A stretch of 7,376 nucleotides of DNA from Candidatus Bathyarchaeota archaeon (lineage in GTDB: Archaea > Thermoproteota > Bathyarchaeia > 40CM-2-53-6 > RBG-13-38-9), in NCBI GenBank assembly GCA_018396565.1, contig JAGTQO010000047.1, forward strand, positions 1 to 7,376. The letters are read 5' to 3'. Within the stretch, counting starts at the first letter, position 1. Every line of letters begins with the position of its first letter. The position numbers and the translations under genes are program-made. Positions 1 to 4,995 of the stretch are shown here, piece after piece. Below the pieces are notes generated by a model that had not been told where the DNA came from, searched no databases, and saw nothing but the letters and a program-made list of their open reading frames with translations.

Positions 1-1
1 T

Positions 2-166
2 AACAGGCATGTGGAAGTGAAGTCATTAAACAAACTGTTTTCATGCACAATTTTGAGCATATTAACTGAAAGGGGGAAGTTACTGCAAAAATATTTTAAG
101 TCAGCTCTGAACAATTTAAAAGTCTTGTCTGAAGAGCTGGAAGTGGCCTCTGAAAGAATAGCCTGA
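2..166 (+). CDS. 3' end of an unrecognised gene (partial)
   Basis: An open frame enters from the left edge and runs 54 codons to a TGA at 164-166. The visible C-terminus begins NRHVEVKSLNKLF and ends EELEVASERIA. It is rich in Leu, Lys and Glu and looks mostly alpha-helical, with heptad-like hydrophobic spacing after about residue 18 (TILSILTERGKLLQKYF). There is no membrane segment and no motif I recognise. A frame this long could stay open by chance, but the amino-acid composition is protein-like and the two other forward frames are broken by stops. The N-terminus lies outside the window, so no function can be given. It lies in the same direction as the kinase gene, but about 160 bp separate them, so an operon is not implied. 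Confidence 0.42.
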   Translation, partial: NRHVEVKSLNKLFSCTILSILTERGKLLQKYFKSALNNLKVLSEELEVASERIA

Positions 167-182
167 ACATGATTGACCTTCA

Positions 183-190
183 CTATAAAT
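183..190 (+). promoter_or_regulatory. Candidate TATA box (distal) for the kinase operon
   Basis: The sequence CTATAAAT lies just after the end of the first partial gene. It resembles an archaeal box A, and a start of transcription about 25 bp downstream would give a leader of roughly 110 nt before TTG 326. This is a motif match only. The TTTAAA box near 293 is a competing candidate. Confidence 0.3.
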
Positions 191-291
191 GAAGGCGAGG
201 GAGGATTCTAAGGATGAGTGAAAGATATGTTTAGGTTCGGAACCATCTCCGAGGCCAAGCAGAGATCCCATCCTCAACAGATCCTATTCAG

Positions 292-298
292 TTTAAAC
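292..298 (+). promoter_or_regulatory. Candidate TATA box (proximal) for the kinase operon
   Basis: GTTTAAAC at about 291-298 could act as box A. Transcription would then begin near 318-322, giving an almost leaderless message for TTG 326 or an 80-nt leader for ATG 404. The match is short and AT-rich, so it is weak evidence. Confidence 0.25.
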
Positions 299-325
299 GC
301 TCTTTTAGAATAGAAGGTTCAAGTC

Positions 326-3040
326 TTGAAGGTGAAAAGACCACGCACAGGAAGGGAGACTGGGGATAAGAGAAGATGGATTTTGAAAAGGAATCCCCCA
401 TCAATGCCTGAGGTCCTAAACAATATGCTGGACTGTGTAGCAGTAATCGATGAAGACTATACATACCAATATTTGAATAGGGCTGCTGAGCGTTTATTCG
501 GAGACGTGGTTGGAGAGAAATGTTACAGAGTCACAAGAAAATTTCAGAGCCCATGCCATCAAAAAGGCATAAGATGCGAAGTACATGAACTTCTCGAGAA
601 GAACTATGGATTCTTCGAAGAGACGAGACAAGCAGAGACCTCGACCGGCAAAATCTTTCATGTCCGAGCTAGCCCAATAAGCAACATTGGAGGGAAGAGG
701 GGAGTAGTCGTAGTATTCAGGGATGTGACTGAACAGAGAAAAACTATTGAGATGCTCGAGAATCTCAGGAGGGAACTTCAAGAGAAAATAAATTTAATGC
801 AGCAGGTAATAGACAATATTCCGAACCCAATATTCTACAAAGATGTAAACGGCATATATCGAGGCTGCAACGTAGCCTATGAGAAATATGTAGGCCTACC
901 CAAAGAGAAGATTGTTGGAAGAAATGTTTACGAGATACATCCAAAAGAGCTGGCCGACATATACTACAAGAAGGATAATGAGCTTCTTCGAAACCCGGGA
1001 ATCCAGGTATATGAGACCAGAAACATATATGCCGACGGGACATGGCACGACGTAATATTCAACAAGGCCACATATAGGGGCCCTGATGGAAAGGTTGCTG
1101 GAATAGTAGGGGTCATCACAGATATCACTGAATTAAAGAATATTGAGAAGTCCCTTAAAGAGTCTGAGCAACAGTTCAAGCAGACATCAACGTTCCTCAA
1201 CAACGTTCTATCCCAAATGTCCGATCTCGTTACAATCATAGATGAGGGATACACAATCAGACTCCTGAATGAAGCGTCTAAGAAAATCTTTGGAGACGTT
1301 GTAGGGGAGAAATGTTACAGGGTGATGAGAAACCTTGACAGGCCATGCCACCATGAAGGTCTAAGATGCGAAGTACATGAGCTATTAGAGGGGGGAGGAA
1401 ACCTCTTCGAGGAGACACGGCTCATACCGACAGTCAACAGAATAGTAAACATACACGCTACATCAACATCGATGCCTGATGGAAAGAAGGCTGCAATAGT
1501 AGTCTCCAGGGATGTAACAGAGGAGAAGGAGGCGGCGGATAGACTCAGGGAGAGTGAGAAAAGATACCGAACCCTATTCGAGGAGTCGAGGGATGCCATC
1601 GGCATCACTACTCCTGAAGGAAGATATGTAGATATCAACCGAGCCTACGCAGACCTATTCGGCTACACAAAAGAGGAGCTGCTCAGAGTAGATGTCAATG
1701 AGACATATGTGAATCCAGAGGATAGGAGAAGACTCTTACAAGAAATAGAGGTGAAGGGCTCCGTAAAGGATTATGAGGTGAAGAGACGGAGAAAAGATGG
1801 GTCGGAGATTTATTGCCTAGTAACTTCAACACCCATCCGCAGTGAAGATGGACACATCGTTGGATACCAGACGATCATTCGAGACATAACTGAAAGGAAA
1901 AGAATGATGGAGGAGCTTCAGAACTATTCGGAACGTTTAGAGGCCTTGGTTGAAGAGAGAACACGAAAATTAAGGGAGAGCATGGATAGGGAGAGACAGA
2001 CATCAACATTCCTAGACAGCATTCTATCGCAGATGTCAGACTTTGTCTTCCTCATCGATGAAGATTACAATGTCAGATTTGTCAATAGGTCCGTCAACGA
2101 AATCTTCGGACCAGTTGAAGGAGAGAAATGTTATAGAGCCTTCAGAGGACTCGACAGGCCGTGCCACCACACCGGCATACTCTGTGAAGTACATGAATTG
2201 CTGCATAAGGGGGAAAATTACTTAGAGGATATTCGACAGACAGGGCCTAGAGTAACTCATATTCGCTCGGTGCCTACGGTGACATCTGACGGTCGAAGAG
2301 CAGTACTGACTGTCTCCAGAGATGTGACAGAGCTTAAAGAGGCGGAGAAGAAGATGCGACTTATGGAACGTCTCTCCGCGATCGGTGAGGCCGCGGCGAT
2401 GATAGGCCACGACCTACGCAACCCCTTACAGTCAGTAATCAGCTCAGTATACCTAGCCAAGATGAAGGTTGGAGCCATGCCCCCATCACTTAGAAAGGTC
2501 ATGGAAGATTCAGGAATACTTGAAATCTATAATGTTCTGGAGAGCCAAGCCAAGTATATGGATAAGATCGTTGCAGACCTGCACTACTTCTCTAAACCCC
2601 TATACCTACACACCTCCGAAACAAACATATTGCAGATACTGACCGAGATCCTATCAACGATCGATGTTCCAGAGAGTGTCAAGGTCACCTTGAATGTCGA
2701 CGGCGAAATAACCTTAAAGGTAGATCCGGACTTAACTAGGAGACTATTCACCAACTTAATAATGAACGCCATCCAAGCTATGCCTGACGGAGGCCAACTC
2801 ACCATCAAAGCATCAAAGAATGATGATGAAGCGTACATCATCTTCCAAGACACAGGAGTAGGCATACCGGAGGAGAATATAAATAAGCTCTTCGACCCAT
2901 TCTTCACCACCAAAGCCAAAGGTCAAGGATTAGGATTGTCAATATGCAAGAGAATCGTTGAAGCCCATAAAGGAGCGATATCGGTTGAGAGCAAGGTTGG
3001 AGTAGGCTCAACATTCACAGTAAAACTGCCAATAAAATAG
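326..3040 (+). CDS. Soluble multi-PAS sensor histidine kinase with three Cys/His PAS modules
   Basis: A 904-residue cytoplasmic two-component kinase; no transmembrane segment or signal peptide is visible. Domains in order: PAS-A (about 28-138), PAS-B (155-272), PAS-C (292-402), PAS-D (410-525), a coiled coil (527-560), PAS-E (564-674), a dimerisation/phosphoacceptor helix with the H-box GHDLRNPLQ (His695), and an HATPase domain. The ATPase domain has the N-box NLIMNAIQAMPDGG (Asn814), the G1 box DTGVGIP (842-848), the F-box FDPFF (856-860) and the G2 box GQGLGL (866-871). All catalytic motifs are intact. PAS-A, -C and -E share C-x10-CH-x5-C-x2-H; PAS-B and -D do not. The first usable codon is TTG 326, with AAGGT 7 bp upstream. 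ATG 404, directly before PAS-A and preceded by AAAGGA, is an equally plausible start and would remove a very basic 26-residue tail. The response regulator follows after 24 bp. The signal sensed is unknown; redox, metal or small-ligand sensing through the Cys/His sites is inference. Confidence 0.93.
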   Translation: MKVKRPRTGRETGDKRRWILKRNPPSMPEVLNNMLDCVAVIDEDYTYQYLNRAAERLFGDVVGEKCYRVTRKFQSPCHQKGIRCEVHELLEKNYGFFEETRQAETSTGKIFHVRASPISNIGGKRGVVVVFRDVTEQRKTIEMLENLRRELQEKINLMQQVIDNIPNPIFYKDVNGIYRGCNVAYEKYVGLPKEKIVGRNVYEIHPKELADIYYKKDNELLRNPGIQVYETRNIYADGTWHDVIFNKATYRGPDGKVAGIVGVITDITELKNIEKSLKESEQQFKQTSTFLNNVLSQMSDLVTIIDEGYTIRLLNEASKKIFGDVVGEKCYRVMRNLDRPCHHEGLRCEVHELLEGGGNLFEETRLIPTVNRIVNIHATSTSMPDGKKAAIVVSRDVTEEKEAADRLRESEKRYRTLFEESRDAIGITTPEGRYVDINRAYADLFGYTKEELLRVDVNETYVNPEDRRRLLQEIEVKGSVKDYEVKRRRKDGSEIYCLVTSTPIRSEDGHIVGYQTIIRDITERKRMMEELQNYSERLEALVEERTRKLRESMDRERQTSTFLDSILSQMSDFVFLIDEDYNVRFVNRSVNEIFGPVEGEKCYRAFRGLDRPCHHTGILCEVHELLHKGENYLEDIRQTGPRVTHIRSVPTVTSDGRRAVLTVSRDVTELKEAEKKMRLMERLSAIGEAAAMIGHDLRNPLQSVISSVYLAKMKVGAMPPSLRKVMEDSGILEIYNVLESQAKYMDKIVADLHYFSKPLYLHTSETNILQILTEILSTIDVPESVKVTLNVDGEITLKVDPDLTRRLFTNLIMNAIQAMPDGGQLTIKASKNDDEAYIIFQDTGVGIPEENINKLFDPFFTTKAKGQGLGLSICKRIVEAHKGAISVESKVGVGSTFTVKLPIK
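407..739 (+). repeat. Cys/His PAS module, copy 1 (PAS-A)
   Basis: Encodes residues 28-138 of the kinase. Key residues are Cys66, Cys77, His78, Cys84 and His87, within GEKCYRV, PCH and CEVHELL. The Cys66 codon is at 521-523. Spacing of the five residues is identical in the other two copies. Confidence 0.85.
1199..1531 (+). repeat. Cys/His PAS module, copy 2 (PAS-C)
   Basis: Encodes residues 292-402. Key residues are Cys330, Cys341, His342, Cys348 and His351. GDVVGEKCYRV is identical to copy 1, and the DNA around the Cys codons and around CEVHELL is also close to copy 1. The linker QTSTFL-x3-LSQMSD just before this module (from 1181) recurs before copy 3 (from 1997). Confidence 0.85.
2015..2347 (+). 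repeat. Cys/His PAS module, copy 3 (PAS-E)
   Basis: Encodes residues 564-674. Key residues are Cys602, Cys613, His614, Cys620 and His623. This copy sits directly before the phosphoacceptor helix, so it is the module best placed to control kinase activity. Its GPVEGEKCYRA differs slightly from copies 1 and 2. Confidence 0.85.
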
Positions 3041-3050
3041 AGACGTGGAA

Positions 3051-3058
3051 GGAGGTGA
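3051..3058 (+). promoter_or_regulatory. Strong Shine-Dalgarno of the response regulator
   Basis: GGAGGTGA matches the archaeal/bacterial anti-Shine-Dalgarno very well and ends 6 nt before ATG 3065. It fixes the regulator start and supports translation from a shared kinase-regulator message. Confidence 0.85.
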
Positions 3059-3064
3059 AAACAG

Positions 3065-3520
3065 ATGGATAAGAAGAGGATATTGGTTGTGGAGGATGAT
3101 CAGACGATTCTGAAGAGCATCAGGGAGATTCTTGAGTTGGAAGGGTACATAGTCGACACCGCCGATAGGGGTGAGGAAGCAGTTAAGAAATCTGAGACAA
3201 ACATCTATAATCTGGCCCTGATAGATATTCGGCTCCCAGACATGGATGGTACGAAACTATTGAGCATGCTCAAGGAGACGACGCCCAAGATGTCCAAGAT
3301 AATCCTCACAGGCTACCCTTCAATGGAGAGCGCGATTGAAGCAGTCAATAAGGGAGCTGACGGCTACCTTGTCAAACCAATAGACATGGACACTCTGCTG
3401 AATAAGGTGAAGGAGCAGTTGAGAAGACAGGAGGAAGAGATGAAGTATAGTGAAGAGAAGGTTAAAGAGTTCGTTGAGAGAAGAATTAAAGAACTTGAGT
3501 CTCAGGACATAAAATCGTAG
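3065..3520 (+). CDS. Receiver-only response regulator with coiled-coil tail
   Basis: A 151-residue CheY-like protein, very probably the phosphorylation partner of the upstream kinase. The receiver covers residues about 4-118. The acidic pocket is Asp11/Asp12, the phosphoacceptor is Asp54 (LIDIRLPDMDG), the switch Thr is Thr82 (ILTGYPS), and the invariant Lys is Lys104 (LVKPID). All are present, so the domain should be functional. Residues 119-150 form a charged Glu/Lys/Arg-rich helix, probably a coiled coil, in place of a DNA-binding or enzymatic output domain. Output is therefore likely by protein contact or phosphotransfer to another protein; this is inference. The gene lies 24 bp after the kinase stop behind a strong GGAGGTGA, so the two genes form an operon. 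A T6 run 18 bp after the stop may end the transcript. Confidence 0.93.
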   Translation: MDKKRILVVEDDQTILKSIREILELEGYIVDTADRGEEAVKKSETNIYNLALIDIRLPDMDGTKLLSMLKETTPKMSKIILTGYPSMESAIEAVNKGADGYLVKPIDMDTLLNKVKEQLRRQEEEMKYSEEKVKEFVERRIKELESQDIKS

Positions 3521-3537
3521 AAAAGTAAACTTCCGGA

Positions 3538-3543
3538 TTTTTT
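3538..3543 (+). terminator. T-tract, possible terminator of the kinase-regulator operon
   Basis: Six consecutive T residues occur 17-23 bp after the regulator stop, without a stem ahead of them. Archaeal termination commonly uses such T-runs. The flanking DNA is AT-rich, so this could be chance. Confidence 0.4.
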
Positions 3544-3553
3544 CAAATTAAAA

Positions 3554-3561
3554 TTTTAAAG
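3554..3561 (+). promoter_or_regulatory. Candidate TATA box for the dehydrogenase gene
   Basis: TTTTAAAG lies in the most AT-rich part of the 158-bp gap and is the right half of a 12-bp symmetrical TTAAAATTTTAA (3548-3559). It would place transcription start near 3580-3587 with a leader of about 95 nt. Other AT-rich options exist at 3599-3609, so the choice is tentative. Confidence 0.3.
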
Positions 3562-3571
3562 TTTAGAGTAT

Positions 3572-3586
3572 ACCTCCTTTAGAGGT
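3572..3586. repeat. Short inverted repeat upstream of the dehydrogenase
   Basis: ACCTC and GAGGT form a perfect 5-bp inverted repeat around CTTTA. It falls about where transcription of the dehydrogenase would start if the box at 3554 is used, so it might be a small operator or 5' hairpin. Five base pairs is short enough to be chance. Confidence 0.25.
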
Positions 3587-3663
3587 TGGGATTTCCCTCA
3601 AAATAAATGGAGCAACTCTTAAGTTCAACCATACAACTCAATTACACATCAGCTGTTCAGTTA

Positions 3664-3669
3664 AGGTGA
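3664..3669 (+). promoter_or_regulatory. Shine-Dalgarno that decides the TTG start of the dehydrogenase
   Basis: AGGTGA ends 9 nt before TTG 3679. The encoded protein then begins MSEKRRVGFIGLG, the normal distance from the N-terminus to the first beta strand in this family. There is no ATG at a comparable position. Confidence 0.7.
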
Positions 3670-3678
3670 ATTTTAGGG

Positions 3679-4596
3679 TTGAGTGAAAAGAGGAGAGTAG
3701 GCTTCATAGGCCTCGGAGCGATGGGTTCACGTATGGCGGCGAACCTGCTGAAGAAAAATTTTGATTTAACAGTCTATGACGTTAGAAAGGAAGCTGTGGA
3801 AATCCTAGCGGCCAAAGGTGCCAGACCTGCAAAGAATCCTAGAGAGGTCGGTATGAGGGCAGAGGTCGCCGTCTTATCCCTGCCATCCCAAATAGAGGTT
3901 TCAAACACAGTCCTCGGTGAGAATGGTCTATTGGAGGGTCTTAATAGTGGGGGGATAATAGTCGACACGAGTACTATAGACCCCTCCACAGCGAGAAGGA
4001 TATGGTTGAAAGCAAAGGAGAAGAAGGTGGGTGCGGTTGACGCGCCAGTCAGCGGCGGGACCGTAGGCGCCGAGATGGGCACATTAACAATAATGGTCGG
4101 CGGCGAAAAAGAGACCGTAGACGCCTGTATGGATGTTCTGAGGGCCATAGGGAAGAATATCTATTATGTTGGGGGCCCAGGCTCAGGACAGATCTTTAAA
4201 CTTTTAAACAACATGCTCGTTGGGATAAACTTGGCAGCTGTAGGTGAAGCCTTGGTCCTAGCGTCCAAGGCTGGTGTAGACTTGAAACTCCTATATGAAG
4301 TTGTCAAGACCAGCGCGGGAAACTCTTGGGCTTTCGAGAATAAGTTGCCGAACATGCTCGAGGAAAGGTTTGAGCCTGGATTCAGGGTTTGGCTGCAACA
4401 TAAAGACTTGGGCCTAGCCTTGAATATGGCCTCTGAACACTTAATCGCCACACCTCTGCTCGCCTTTACATACGCCATGTTCGAGTCAGCCAAAGCCTTG
4501 GGCCTCGAGAATATGGACCATTCAGCTATCGTGAAGGTATTCGAGGCTATGTCGAATACGAAAGTAAGCCGCTACAAACCTTTAAAACCTCAGTAG
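3679..4596 (+). CDS. Beta-hydroxyacid dehydrogenase, 3-hydroxyisobutyrate dehydrogenase family
   Basis: A 305-residue NAD(P)-dependent oxidoreductase of full family length. The Rossmann fold starts at GFIGLGAMGSRMAANLL (8-24). Asp34 at the end of the second strand (VYDV) suggests NAD rather than NADP. The substrate-binding signature DAPVSGGTVGAEMGTL lies at 121-136, and the catalytic block GSGQIFKLLNNML gives Lys174 and Asn178. The conserved helix-bundle motif KDLGLAL begins at Lys242. The family interconverts small beta-hydroxyacids and semialdehydes such as 3-hydroxyisobutyrate, tartronate, glyoxylate or succinate semialdehyde. Sequence alone does not settle the substrate, and no valine or glycerate pathway gene is adjacent. 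The start is TTG with AGGTGA 9 nt upstream. A small membrane protein gene follows after 34 bp and may be cotranscribed. Confidence 0.9.
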   Translation: MSEKRRVGFIGLGAMGSRMAANLLKKNFDLTVYDVRKEAVEILAAKGARPAKNPREVGMRAEVAVLSLPSQIEVSNTVLGENGLLEGLNSGGIIVDTSTIDPSTARRIWLKAKEKKVGAVDAPVSGGTVGAEMGTLTIMVGGEKETVDACMDVLRAIGKNIYYVGGPGSGQIFKLLNNMLVGINLAAVGEALVLASKAGVDLKLLYEVVKTSAGNSWAFENKLPNMLEERFEPGFRVWLQHKDLGLALNMASEHLIATPLLAFTYAMFESAKALGLENMDHSAIVKVFEAMSNTKVSRYKPLKPQ

Positions 4597-4630
4597 CCAA
4601 AATATTGATGGGACTCGTAGGCTGAGAAAA

Positions 4631-4960
4631 ATGGTTTCGGGGACAAGCAAAGTTGGAGGTGTGCCACTCCTCCACATTCTATTCTTCATAAACGGCATCC
4701 TGATGATTGCGACTATGTATACCTTCACAGGTTTCATAGCCTCGACGCTCGGACGCCAAATCGCCGAGTTCGCCACAGCCCTCTACTTCATTCTGGGAGT
4801 ATTATCATTAGCGGCAGGGTGGGGTATATTCAAGAGAACACGCAAGGTGATGGTGGCTGTTGCTGTGCTTGGACTACTCGCCGTTCCCATAGCAACCATA
4901 CTCAGCATATTCATACTGTGGATTCTACTCAAACCTGAGGCAAAGAGAACATTCACTTAA
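4631..4960 (+). CDS. Small membrane protein with three predicted helices, unrecognised
   Basis: A 109-residue hydrophobic protein. Predicted membrane helices are at about 11-37, 44-67 and 72-100, joined by short basic turns (GRQ at 41-43, KRTRK at 68-72), with a charged tail KPEAKRTFT. By the positive-inside rule the 68-72 loop and the C-terminus would not both be cytoplasmic if all three helices span, so either the topology or the helix count needs checking. I do not recognise the family. ATG 4631 is the first start in frame, and the Shine-Dalgarno is weak. The gene starts 34 bp after the dehydrogenase stop in the same direction, so it could share its transcript. A TTTAAAA run at 4581-4587 might alternatively provide its own promoter. 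It is probably a real gene because the hydrophobic pattern is coherent along its length, but no function can be proposed. Confidence 0.7.
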   Translation: MVSGTSKVGGVPLLHILFFINGILMIATMYTFTGFIASTLGRQIAEFATALYFILGVLSLAAGWGIFKRTRKVMVAVAVLGLLAVPIATILSIFILWILLKPEAKRTFT

Positions 4961-4975
4961 CATTACATTTCTTCA

Positions 4976-4981
4976 TAAAAA
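4976..4981 (-). terminator. Possible T-run terminator of the transporter gene
   Basis: On the minus strand five T residues occur about 15 nt after the transporter stop, within the 35-bp convergent gap, after a C-rich tract. The opposite strand has only a broken T-rich stretch (4966-4973) for the small membrane protein gene. The gap is too short for anything else. Confidence 0.35.
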
Positions 4982-4995
4982 GTGGGGGAGGGAGT

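Larger units (their letters stand above)
167..325. other. Non-coding leader upstream of the sensor kinase
   Basis: This stretch separates the partial first gene from the kinase. It contains two AT-rich TATA-like boxes (listed separately), a GGGAGG purine tract at 199-204, and only very short reading frames: a 6-codon frame from ATG 214 and a 28-codon frame from ATG 227 to TAG 311-313. The latter is in the same frame as the kinase and is closed by the TAG 12 bp before the kinase TTG start. I see no tRNA, no strong hairpin and no repeat here. Confidence 0.5.

Noticed and set aside
214..234. Six-codon leader peptide (MSERYV) behind a GGGAGG tract
   Set aside because: It is too short to support, has no attenuator-like hairpin after it and no run of regulatory codons.
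521..589. Haem c binding site in the kinase Cys motifs
   Set aside because: The motif is C-x10-CH-x5-C, not CxxCH, and the protein has no signal peptide for export to a cytochrome c maturation system.
494..2919. Several minus-strand open frames of 60-111 codons inside the kinase gene
   Set aside because: They lie wholly antisense to a gene with clear PAS and kinase motifs, have Ser/Cys/Phe-rich compositions typical of reverse-strand shadows, and show no domain or ribosome binding site.
3774..4493. Minus-strand frames of 124 and 109 codons inside the dehydrogenase gene
   Set aside because: They are antisense to a well-supported enzyme and contain no recognisable motif. They stay open because of the codon composition of the real gene.
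3679..4596. Naming the dehydrogenase as MmsB, GarR or GlxR
   Set aside because: The family motifs are shared by enzymes with different substrates, and no pathway neighbours are present to choose among them.
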